A DNA stretch of 64,000 nucleotides from Laspinema palackyanum D2c (GTDB taxonomy: Bacteria > Cyanobacteriota > Cyanobacteriia > Cyanobacteriales > Laspinemataceae): positions 34,006 to 98,005 of the forward strand of contig NZ_JAMXFD010000026.1 in the NCBI RefSeq assembly GCF_025370875.1, written 5' to 3'. Shown here one piece after another: positions 36,774 through 47,100 of the stretch (position 1 is its first letter; every line of letters starts with the position of its first letter). Under the pieces are notes generated by a model that was not told the DNA's origin, made no database searches, and was given only the letters and a program-made list of their open reading frames with translations. The translations under genes and the position numbers were made by a program.

Positions 36774-37125
36774 ATAAGGCTTGCAATTGGGAAAAGCGCT
36801 CGGGACAGAAGAGGGCGACTCCCACAGCAATCACCTTACCGCTATAGAGTCCCCGCGCTTCTAATTGCGCTTGGGGGAGGTTTTCTTGGGCAATGGATTC
36901 GGCGACTTCTGTGGCAAAGTCCTGGACGGAAGACCCGGCAGCCAGGGCGTTACAGGCATTTTGACCCAACTGTTCCGCCTGTTGACTTCCCACCTGTTGA
37001 TGGATTTGGAGTTCCTCTGGGGTCAATAGTCCTTGTAAAACGGCATCAAATTCTTGAGCATAAGCCGGAGTGAGAGAGCATAAAACCAGGGAAGTGCTTA
37101 GACAAGCCAGGGATGTTTTCAGCAT
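36772..37125 (-). CDS. Secreted DUF732-like protein
   Basis: The 117-residue precursor has a signal peptide (MLKTSLACLSTSLVLCSLTP, likely cut after AYA near 23). The mature part is helical with two Cys: NACNALAAGSSVQDF and a final ALFCPERF. C.AL..G.S...........A...YCP-type spacing resembles DUF732, a small secreted family best known from mycobacteria and also present in cyanobacteria. The two Cys probably form a disulfide in the periplasm. Function is unknown. Promoter and ribosome binding site are not distinctive. Confidence 0.7.
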   Translation of the reverse strand: MLKTSLACLSTSLVLCSLTPAYAQEFDAVLQGLLTPEELQIHQQVGSQQAEQLGQNACNALAAGSSVQDFATEVAESIAQENLPQAQLEARGLYSGKVIAVGVALFCPERFSQLQAL

Positions 37126-37667
37126 AATTTTATGTTAAGAAAGCGGTGATATTGTTTCCCGTTCAACGAGTGAGCGAGACTGGGGAAAGCTAGATGCTTT
37201 AAATTACCCCTGCATTATAGGGGGAATTGGGGAAAGTCCGCTTAGGGGCGATCGCCCCCCCACCGGGTGAATTTAACTGGGTCAACTCCAAAACCCTTTA
37301 CCCTCGGCTAAATCGAGAATGACGCCAGGGAAAGACGGGTCTGAAACAGGGGGATTTTTTCCCCTGGACAAGTTGGGTCCGTAGGCTATAGTAGCGATAC
37401 CGGCCCTAAATAGCGCGAGTCTCAATCATTAGGTGTGGGTACCGTTGATGAATCGCCCAAGGAGCGAGAGGCGTGCTCAAAACAATCAGCCGTGAATTGG
37501 AGGCCTTTTCTGAAGTTTAATGACGGAAAGAATGGGAGTTTGGAAAATGAACACAAGAGAGTCCGGACAGTATAAACCTTGGCTCTGTTTATTAGAATAG
37601 CCCGGTGCTATCCGGGTAAAATTTTCATAAAATTCCGCTGACACCCTATCCTCTGTACCTGGAATCT
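37126..37667. other. Promoter region of the Amt-cyclase gene
   Basis: About 540 bases without a credible gene. A small hairpin CCCGG-TGCTA-TCCGGG lies at 37601-37616, about 50 bases before the ATG, and might affect translation. No clear NtcA site (GTA-N8-TAC) was seen, although that is what one would look for here. Confidence 0.45.
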
Positions 37668-40600
37668 ATGCACCGAAAGTCCTTGATTAGGATGCTTTTA
37701 TTTCTGTTGACCCTGGGATTGGTAATTACCCTCCAACCCCGGTTATCAGCAACCCCCTCTAGGGATGGCGATCGCCTCCTCAACCCACCCTTAATCGCTC
37801 AGACTGGCTCATCCAGCGCCCTGGTCCAGCGATCGCGATCGGAACCCTTGAACTTTCAGATTCCCCCTGGAGGGGGAACCCCGGAACCCATCACTGCGAT
37901 TACCCGCAGCGATGAACCTCGGTTTGAGGAGGGAGAGAACGGATCCCAGGCTCAACCCACTTATCTAACCATTGACATTCTCTGGGTTTTATTATGCTCC
38001 GGCTTGGTCTTCTTGATGCAAGCGGGATTTATGTGTCTGGAATCGGGACTGACTCGTTCTAAAAATAGTATTAATGTTGCGGTTAAAAACTTTACCGACT
38101 TTGGCTGTTCCGTGGCATTATATTGGGCCTTTGGATTTGCCTTAATGTTTGGAACGTCCTTCCTAGGCTGGATTGGCGGGAGCGGATTCTTTTTAAAAAC
38201 CGATTTACCGGCCTTTGATTTGGCCTTCTTTTTGTTCCAAGCGATGTTTTGTGGCACTGCCACCACCATTGTCTCCGGTGCCGTCGCTGAACGGATGAAA
38301 TTTGGGTCTTACCTGTTAATTGCTTGCCTAATTTCTGGCCTCATTTATCCAATTTTTGGACATTGGGCCTGGAATGGGGTCAATCACGGCGCGCTAATGG
38401 GATGGTTGGGAAAACTGGGGTTTGTGGATTTCGCCGGTTCTACGGTGGTGCACAGTCTGGGGGGTTGGGTTTCTCTAGCCAGTTTACCCATTGTCGGGGC
38501 GCGGGCGGGTCGGTTTCCCAAGTTCGGAAAGGCGGAAAAAATCCACGGTTCTAACCTGCCGATTTCGGTGCTGGGGGCGTTAATTTTGTGGTTGGGTTGG
38601 TTTGGGTTTAATGGCGGCAGTACCCTCGCCTTAAATGAAGATGTGGCCCGGATTATTGTGAATACGGTCCTGGCGGGGGTCGCGGGAATGATGACTGCGT
38701 TGATTACGGGGTGGTGGTCCCGGGAGATTCCCGAGGTAGACCGGCTGATTAATGGGTCCCTGGCGGGGTTGGTGGCGATTACCGCCTGTTGTCATGGGGT
38801 GACGGCCATTTCAGCGGTGACGATTGGGGCGATCGCGGGGTTGGTGGCGATCGCGGTCGAGTCCCTGTTAATTCGATTCCAGTTGGATGATGCCGTGGGT
38901 GCGGTCCCCGTCCATCTTGGCGGCGGAATTTGGGGAACCTTAGCGGTGGCCTTATTTGGAGACCCTGAACTGTTGGGGACGGGGTTGAATCGCCTCGAAC
39001 AGTTGGGAGTCCAGGTTTTAGGGATTGTGAGTTGTTTTATTCTCGCCTTTGGGATTGCTTACTCGTTCCTCTCGGTGGTGAATCGATTTTCCCCGTTGCG
39101 AGTGTCGGCAGCGGATGAGTATATTGGGTTGAATGTTTCGGAACATCGTGCGAAAACAGAGATTTTGGATCTGTTTCGGGTGATGGATTCCCAGGCGAAA
39201 ACCCAGGACCTGACGTTACGAGTGCCGGTGGAACCGTTTACGGAGGTGGGTCAAATTGCCGATCGCTATAATCAGGTGATGAATGCCCTAGAGGAGGCGG
39301 TGACGCGGACGGATGCGATCGTCAGAACCGCTACCGATGCGATCGCCACCTTTAACGCCTTGAATTTTCAAATTATGAGCGTTAATCCTCGGGCGGAAGT
39401 GATTTTTGGCTATCAAAAATCCGTCTTATTGGGAATGTCCCTCCCTCAATTGATTGAATTTGGCCTAGATATTTTATATTGGCAACCGGACAAACACCTC
39501 AAAATCGAACAACTTTTATCGGAAATTGTCGCCTCGGGACATCCTCATGAACTCGTGGGGATTCGTGCCGATGGCTCTAAATTTCCCGTGGAGGTTTCCA
39601 TTACAGAAGCCAAGTTCCGAGACACTGCCTTTTATACCGGAACCTTTCGAGATATTACCCATCGCAAACAAGCTCAAAAAGCGTTAGAAGAAAGTGAGGA
39701 ACGGTTCCGCCGGTTATCCGGGGCCACCTTAGAAGCTATTATTGTTCATGAGCAGGGAAAGATTATCGATGTCAACCAAACCTGTGTCAAGATGTTTGGC
39801 TATCCCCTCTCTGATTTAATCGATCGCAATGGGTTAAGTTTGATTGTCCCCGAACATCGGGATTTGGTTCTCAAGCATATTGCAACTGGGTATGAAAAAC
39901 CCTACGAAGTGACGGGATTAAAACAAGATGGCACTCGCTTTCCCATTGAAATAGAAGGACGAATTCTCCCCTCTGAAGGGCGGGAATTGCGAGTGGCAGC
40001 GATTCGAGATATTACGGAACGCAAACAAGCACAAGCGGCACTCCGAGACAGTGAAGAACGATTTCGATCGGTGATGGAACAGGCGGCAGATGGGTTTATT
40101 ATCCATGATTTAGAGGGGCAGATTATTGAGGTCAATCATACCGTTTGTGACAGTTTAGGATATAGTCGTCAGGAGTTGCTCGATCGCTCGATGGCGGATA
40201 TCGAACAAAAATTACCCTTTGAAACCCTTAAACAACGCTGGCGGGAGATGATTCGCGGGGTTCCCATTGCCTTAGAAGGGGTGCATCGTCGCCAGGATGG
40301 GAGTACGTTTCCCGTGGATGTGCGGGTAGGATTATTGGAGGCAGGAAACCGACAATTGTTGTTAGCCCTTTGCCGAGATATTACAGAACGCAAACAAGCG
40401 GAAATTGCGTTAAGGAATGAACAAGAAAAGTCGGAACGGTTGTTATTAAATATTTTACCCGAGGCAATTGCTACTCGACTGAAACAGGAACAAGGCACGA
40501 TTGCCGATGGATTTTCCGAAGCAACGGTATTATTTGCCGATATTGTGGGGTTTACAAAATTAGCATCTCGGGTTTCGCCGAGGGAGTTAGTTCATTTACT

Positions 40601-41069
40601 CAATGATATTTTTTCAACCTTTGACTTACTTGCGGAACGACATGGGTTAGAAAAAATTAAGACAATTGGCGATGCTTATATGGTGGTGGGGGGATTGCCA
40701 TTACCCCGGGAAGATCATGCGGAAGCCATTGCCAGAATGGCCCTGGATATGCAGCAAGAAGTAATTGAGTTTAGCACAAAAATTCGCGAACCGTTTACGA
40801 TTCGCATTGGCATTAATAGCGGTCCCGTCATCGCTGGGGTGATTGGATTGAAAAAGTTTATCTATGATTTATGGGGGGATACGGTCAATATTGCCTCCCG
40901 GATGGAATCTCATGGGATTCCCGGTGCAATTCAAGTTACGGAATCGACTTACTTGCGCTTAGAAGGTAAGTTTGTATTAGAAAAACGCGGTCCAATTCAG
41001 GTGAAGGGGAAAGGTCAAATGATCACTTATTTACTCAAAAATGAAGTGAGGGTTAAGGGTTTGACATGA
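37668..41069 (+). CDS. Ammonium transporter (Amt) fused to PAS domains and a class III adenylate cyclase
   Basis: The order along 1133 residues is: a signal-like N-terminus (about 1-30) and a polar linker; an Amt domain (about 100-470) with MQAGFMCLESGLTRSKN, CGTATTIVSGAVAERMKF and both pore His (GSTVVHSLGGWVSL; VPVHLGGGIWGTLA); a HAMP-like helix (about 490-550); three PAS domains (about 550-915); and a cyclase domain (about 925-1130). The cyclase keeps both metal Asp (VLFADIVGF; IGDAYM), the adenine-selecting Lys and Asp (EKIKTIGD; YDLWGDTVN) and the transition-state Asn/Arg (VNIASRM), so cAMP should be the product. A membrane protein linking ammonium binding or transport to cAMP is inferred. 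Amt-linked sensors exist elsewhere, but this arrangement is unusual. Confidence 0.92.
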   Translation: MHRKSLIRMLLFLLTLGLVITLQPRLSATPSRDGDRLLNPPLIAQTGSSSALVQRSRSEPLNFQIPPGGGTPEPITAITRSDEPRFEEGENGSQAQPTYLTIDILWVLLCSGLVFLMQAGFMCLESGLTRSKNSINVAVKNFTDFGCSVALYWAFGFALMFGTSFLGWIGGSGFFLKTDLPAFDLAFFLFQAMFCGTATTIVSGAVAERMKFGSYLLIACLISGLIYPIFGHWAWNGVNHGALMGWLGKLGFVDFAGSTVVHSLGGWVSLASLPIVGARAGRFPKFGKAEKIHGSNLPISVLGALILWLGWFGFNGGSTLALNEDVARIIVNTVLAGVAGMMTALITGWWSREIPEVDRLINGSLAGLVAITACCHGVTAISAVTIGAIAGLVAIAVESLLIRFQLDDAVGAVPVHLGGGIWGTLAVALFGDPELLGTGLNRLEQLGVQVLGIVSCFILAFGIAYSFLSVVNRFSPLRVSAADEYIGLNVSEHRAKTEILDLFRVMDSQAKTQDLTLRVPVEPFTEVGQIADRYNQVMNALEEAVTRTDAIVRTATDAIATFNALNFQIMSVNPRAEVIFGYQKSVLLGMSLPQLIEFGLDILYWQPDKHLKIEQLLSEIVASGHPHELVGIRADGSKFPVEVSITEAKFRDTAFYTGTFRDITHRKQAQKALEESEERFRRLSGATLEAIIVHEQGKIIDVNQTCVKMFGYPLSDLIDRNGLSLIVPEHRDLVLKHIATGYEKPYEVTGLKQDGTRFPIEIEGRILPSEGRELRVAAIRDITERKQAQAALRDSEERFRSVMEQAADGFIIHDLEGQIIEVNHTVCDSLGYSRQELLDRSMADIEQKLPFETLKQRWREMIRGVPIALEGVHRRQDGSTFPVDVRVGLLEAGNRQLLLALCRDITERKQAEIALRNEQEKSERLLLNILPEAIATRLKQEQGTIADGFSEATVLFADIVGFTKLASRVSPRELVHLLNDIFSTFDLLAERHGLEKIKTIGDAYMVVGGLPLPREDHAEAIARMALDMQQEVIEFSTKIREPFTIRIGINSGPVIAGVIGLKKFIYDLWGDTVNIASRMESHGIPGAIQVTESTYLRLEGKFVLEKRGPIQVKGKGQMITYLLKNEVRVKGLT

Positions 41070-41116
41070 TCTTTGTAGTTGCGATGAATGGGGGAAATCT
41101 GAACTCCCGATGGGGT

Positions 41117-44100
41117 TTACCAGGGACTGCCGATCGCGGTAAATCCGGACCAATAGTAGGGATGGGACAAGGGGTAAGATCCCTCGTCTGACAGTTCCGG
41201 TGGCAGATCGATCGCCCCTTGGGAGTGAATCAGGCGATCGGATTCAATTCTCACTTCCTGGCGTAGCATGGCAAGTTGTGCTTGCCTCAGGGCATCGGCT
41301 TTTAGGGGAACTAAGTTAAGATGATGGTATAATTCGGTCATGAGTCCCAAGGTTGCTTCATCGTTGACATACCACAGGGAGGCGATCGCCGTTTTTACGC
41401 CACTTTGAACCGCTAATCCGGCAAACCCTAATTCCGCCTCGCGATCGCCGAGGGCCGTTCGGCAAGCGGATAGCACTAACAACTCCACTTTCGGCATATC
41501 TAACTCTAATGTTGTCATTTCATCTAAATTCAGCCGACGGTCCCAGAGTTGAATATAAGAATTGGTGCGATCGCCCGTTTGAAATTCCGCATGAGTCGCC
41601 AGATGAATAATTTTAAAGTTATCTTCTTGATGAGATCTCACCAAATTTTCTAGGGTAAATTCTTCGTTTAAAAATGAGTGTTGGGACCCGGTTTGTTCCC
41701 CAATATGGGTCAACTCTAAGGGGACTGCCGGTAAAGGAGAATGTTGGGTAAATTTTGAGGCTCCCATTGCCAAAACTGGAGCGTTTTGAATGGGCATATA
41801 ACTATGGGCAGTTAGGCTAAAACTGGGAATTAAACTCAAACTATATCGTTCAACTAAAAATTGCTCTCCATCAAACAATGCGGCAACGGGTAAACTGCGT
41901 AATCCCGGATCCAAAGAAAACATCAGGGTGTCAATTTCCAAGTTTTTTAATTCTTCAGCAACGGGTCCAATTATCCAATCATACAATTGTTTTCCCGATG
42001 CAAAATAGTTGTTCATATTTTTTCGCCTCGGGTCGGTAATTTCCCATCTAAATTCATTGACAACGGGAAATAAGACTTCCGGAGTCGCTTCAAAAATGGT
42101 CTTGTGAATGGGAGTACCAACCGGGGGGACTAAGATGATTTCTAAGCGATCGCCCCGGGAAATGACATAAAGAATGGCGGCCTGTTTTCCGGTTTGCGCC
42201 TTTAAGTTTTTCAAGGTTGCTTGGAAACTACCCAGGGTTAAATGTTGGGAGGGTAAATTGGCAGTAATACCAAGATAGTCTTGGAATTCTTGATTCCGAG
42301 ACTCTTCGAGCGCCCAGATCAGTTCTTCGGGATTCTGGTTGGCAAAGGCCAGTTCTAGGCGCGAGATTATCTGTTCGGATTTTTCCCCCTCCAGGAAGGG
42401 TTGAGCAGGGGGATACGCCCCCATTACCCTTGAACTGATCGAGTGGTTTTCCTGTTGATGAGAAATCAAAAATAACTCCCTGAGATTAGCATTAGGAATG
42501 AGGTTTCCCACGGTAGATTTCATTTGTTTGAGGGATTCCAGCATTTTCTTCCCTTGGGCAATTTCGGTATCCGATAAGTTTGAATTTTCGCGGACTGCCC
42601 AGTGATACCAAATTGAACTATCAATGCTCAAAATTTCATTAAAAATCCATCCCGGATCGCCGAGGGGTTCTAAGGGTTGTCCACCGGAGTAGTTGAGGGG
42701 AGTGACAGAAACCCGATCGCCCGGTGTACCGGAAGTGAGGGGTTCGGATAAGGGGGCGATCTCCCCTTGTCCCGATTCGGACACAGTCTCCCCGGTGGGT
42801 TGGGATAAGGGTTCAGGCAAAGTCTCGGTGACTTCCGCTGGCAATTCCAATAATGGTAGGTTGTTGGTATCCGGTGCGATCGCAGGCAGTTCTCCCCCCG
42901 GATGGGCGACGACTTCCCCCTCACTTGGAGATATCCGGGGCAATTTTATGGACTCACCGAGTTCCGGAGTGACCCAAATGGGCGATCGCTCACTTTCAGG
43001 ACCGATGACTTGATGCGGTCCCGGGTCTAGGGATTGCGCACTGGGCGGTAATTCCATCGGCGATATCGGGGCGATCGAGACCCGGGGAATATTTCCTGCT
43101 GGTTTTGGTGTAGGCAGGGGTCGGGATGCCTCCGGTGGTGATTGAATCGGGACCGGGGTAGAGGATGCTACCGGCGCTGGAGTTGGCGCGGGTGTGGGTG
43201 CAGAGGATTCTACCGGCGCTGGAGTTGGCGCGGGTGTGGGTGCAGAGGATTCTACCGGCGCTGGAGTTGGCGCGGGTGCTGGCAAAGAGGATTCTACCGG
43301 CGCTGGAGTTGGCGCGGGTGCTGGCAAAGAGGATTCTACCGGCGCGGGTGTCGGTTCTGGAGTGGGCGCGGGTGCTGGCAAAGAGGATTCTACCGGCGCG
43401 GGTGTCGGTTCTGGAACCGAGTAAATCCCGATATTACCTTGGGTAAAGGTATATAAAAACGAGTCATTCCTGATCTCACCGGTCCCCGTCGTCAAGGCCC
43501 CGGCAGTCCCATTGATGCTGGCATCTCCGACGATAAACGGAACAATCCCATCGCCGCCATGACGAATAATAATCGCACCGCTACCTGTACCCCCGATGGT
43601 GGAAATACTCGCCCCTTGTCCATTGGCAGCAGTAAATGTCCCCGTAGCGCGGAAATTGGTGCCGGTGGTGATATCAACGGTGCCGCCGATTGTGCCCCCT
43701 TGCGTATTAATCCAACTCACTTGAATATCTCCTTCCGGGTCGAGGGTGACATTCCCCCCGGCCCCTACTGTTCCTGTGGCGGCGATCGCCCCGGCAAAGA
43801 TGGCGGTTTCAGCAAGGACTTGAATGCTGCCTCCATTCAATGCACCGGATGCGTTCAAGTCTCCCGAGGTAATGATTCCCGGTGCCAGAGTGCCATTGCT
43901 TCCGGTTAAGGCAATGTTCCCCCCATTTCCTGCTGTGGCGCGACTATTCACGGACCCAATTGTGATATTATTCCCGGTTTCAATGCTCACCACACCTCCG
44001 GCAGTAACCCCGGATGTGTTGATATTTCCCAGGACAATATTCCCGGTAGTGGTATTAACAGTGAGAGTTCCCCCCGTTCCCAGGTTGGCGCTACTATTGA

Positions 44101-47100
44101 TATTTCCTGCGGTAATGCCGGTATTGGCACTCAGGACGATCGCCCCGCCATTGTCTGCCTGGGTCGTTAAGGGTCCGACAGCGACAGTTCCGGATGTACT
44201 CTCTAGGGTAATGTTGCCCGCCGTGAGATCCCGGGTGGTGATATTCCCCACAGCGGTGACTTGGGTATTGCCCTCGGTGGCGATCGGGCGGTTCAGATGA
44301 ACGGTTCCCGTGGCATCAAGGGTCATCCCGCCCAATTCTACGGCGACTGGGGCATCTACCGTAATATCCCCGGCCTGAATTTCTAATCCTATCAAGGGAA
44401 TTATATTCCCGATCGCCTTCATAATTTCTAGGTTACCTGTACCGCTATTTAAGGTCAACTCTTGGGAACCATTCACCGTTCCCCCAAGCTTAATCGGTCC
44501 ATTTGCTGCGGAGGTATCCAGGGTAATATCTCGATTCAGTTGAATATTGCTGCTTTGAAGGGTAATCCCATTACTCTGGGTGGTAACAATATCCCCATCC
44601 AGAATTGTTTCAACTGCTGTGGCATTCAGTTCCGCTAAATTAGCAGTTTGTAAGCGAACTGTGCCATTTTCGGCCTTCAGGGTTAAGGCGCGATCGCCAT
44701 GCAAGGTCCCGGCAAAAGTAATATCTCCCTGGCCCGTTTCCACTGCTGTATTATCCTCCAGGATAATGCTGTTGCCTTCAAAGGTAATTGAGGAATCATT
44801 TTCACCCCGAATTTCACCGGCGAGTTCTACGGTATTCCCTCGCAAAATCAGCGAATCTCTAAATTCTACCTTGGCCCGACCTGCTTCTAAGGTTGTAGTT
44901 CCGGTCCCGTCTGTCCGTCCGATGGTGATGGAATTAAACCCGGTTTGTAATAAATCCAGTTCCGTTGTACTCAGGGTTAATGCGGAATTATGGTCAATAT
45001 TAATTCCCCCCAATTTGATATCTAAACTGGGAGTAAAAGGTTGTAAAACCAAATTCCCTTGACCCCGAATTGTCCCTCTAAAATTAATGTCATCAGCGGT
45101 TAATGTAATATCATTTAAAGAAGTAACTGCCCCGATGCTGGAATTAAAATTAATGCTGCTATTCCCGGCAGTTACGGTTAAATTTTGATTGCCGTTGACA
45201 GTCCCATCGAAGGTAATCTCTCCGTTCGTTGTTTCTACGGTGGCAGGATTGAGAAGTTGAATTTTTCTGGTGGTACTCAAGGTCACCGAAGCGTTATCCG
45301 TGCCTCGGACGGTATTATGCAGATTAATCATTCCCGTCTGCGATCGCACGGTCAGAGGGTCGCTGATTGCCACTTGATTCAAATCAATTGGTCCAGTCCC
45401 ATCAGTCCGGCCAATGGTAATCGAATTAAATCCATTTTGAAATTGATTTAATTCAGTTAGAGTCAAGTCTAAAGCAGGGGTATTATTCTCTGCATACCCC
45501 GAGGCGATGGGTTGATTCGCGGTGAAGGGTTCTAAGGTGAGGTCACCTGTCCCGGAGACAGGACCGCCCAAGTCAATTTCCTCTCCTCGTAACCGGAGAT
45601 TGCCCGTTAAGACTAAACTATCCCCGAAGTCCAGGAGAGTGGCGGTGGCATTTCCCGATAAGGTGGTGGGGGTATCGGTGGTTAAGCGAGTTAAGGGGGT
45701 GGTTTCTCCAATATTCCCCTCTAGGTTGATTGTACCCGTGGCGGTTTGCAGGGTTAAATTATACCCGCCATCAATCTCACCGATGATATCAATGATACCG
45801 CCTCCGGCATCAACGGTCGTATCTCTATCCAGGATAACGGTTCCCTCGATTTGAATGGCATTGCTATTGGTGATGATTTCATCTTCCGGGGTGATGATTC
45901 CTCCAGCAGTGAGGGCGATCGCACCTCCGGTCCCGGAACTGCCCAGTGCGGTGATATTTCCTGGGGTAATATCGTCCCCGGCGACAATTGTAATATCCCC
46001 GCCATCCCCAGCAGATGAGGCATTCAAGATTCCGGTGGTAATATGTTTCCCGGCATTGAGTCCAATTCCTCCCGGGGCGATGATATCCCCGGTGATAATA
46101 TGGGTCCCGGCATCCAGGGCGATCGAGGCATTTCCCACAATCCCATCGGGGGCGGAAATTGAACCCGCACCCTGGGGCGTTCTAATCAGCAAGGGATCGT
46201 TAAAGGTGAGAGAATTGGTAACCGTGGCAATCCCGCTACTGTTATTCCGGCCAATCGTGAGGGAAGCAAACCCCGGTTGTAACCACCCCAAATCGGTATC
46301 CGTGAGTTGGAAAAGGTGGGGATTTCCTATACCCGGTCCCCCGATCGCCATGTCTTGGGTGGGGTTAAAGGGTTGTAAGGTGAGGTGAGTGGTTCCCGAA
46401 ACGACATCGGTAAAATGAATCCGATTGGCCGTGAGTTCCACATCCCCGGTGACGGTAATCGGGGTATTATAGGTTTGAGTCTGGGTAGTGGTGATATTCT
46501 TGCCGATCGCCGTCTGACCAGCATTCACTGTTAAAGCAACTAAAGGTCTCTCTTCCCCCACCACAGAATTAATCGTAACGGTTCCCCCTTCCGTCTGGAG
46601 GAACAAACTCGCATCCCCATTCACAGACCCTTCTAGGTTAATCTCTCCCTGGTTCTGGTACTGTTCAATGGTCAAGTCCTGATTAACCTGCAAATCGCCT
46701 TCAATGTTAATCGGATTAATATATCCTTGAATCGACTGCACCGAGATAGTCCCCGTCGGCGCAAATAAATCGATACTGCCGCCACTGGTCCCATTCGTGG
46801 TAGACCGAGACCCGATGCTATCGGTCCTAATGTTCCCCTGAGTGGCCGTGATCCGAATGTTACCCCCATCCCCGGCACTATAGGACCGAGAATCGATATT
46901 TCCTGTCAAAATCGAACGGGTGGCACTCTCTAAGGTAACGGCCCCACCGGATGCGCCACTACTGCGAGTGCTGATATCCCCGGTTTGTATATCCGTTCCA
47001 GCAGCGATCGCAATGACACCCCCATCCCCTTTCACCAACCCATCCATATAGGCAGCGGTACTGAGAATCCCGGTTTCTACTTGTCCCAAAGGGGCAGATA

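Noticed and set aside
37126..37667. NtcA binding site upstream of the Amt-cyclase gene
   Set aside because: No GTA-N8-TAC with a suitable -10 was found; the closest match (GTAGCGATAC) has the wrong spacing.
43142..43456. Long + strand open frames opposite the exoprotein gene
   Set aside because: They are antisense shadows of the Pro-rich repeat tract of the leftward gene, and their repeats simply mirror it.
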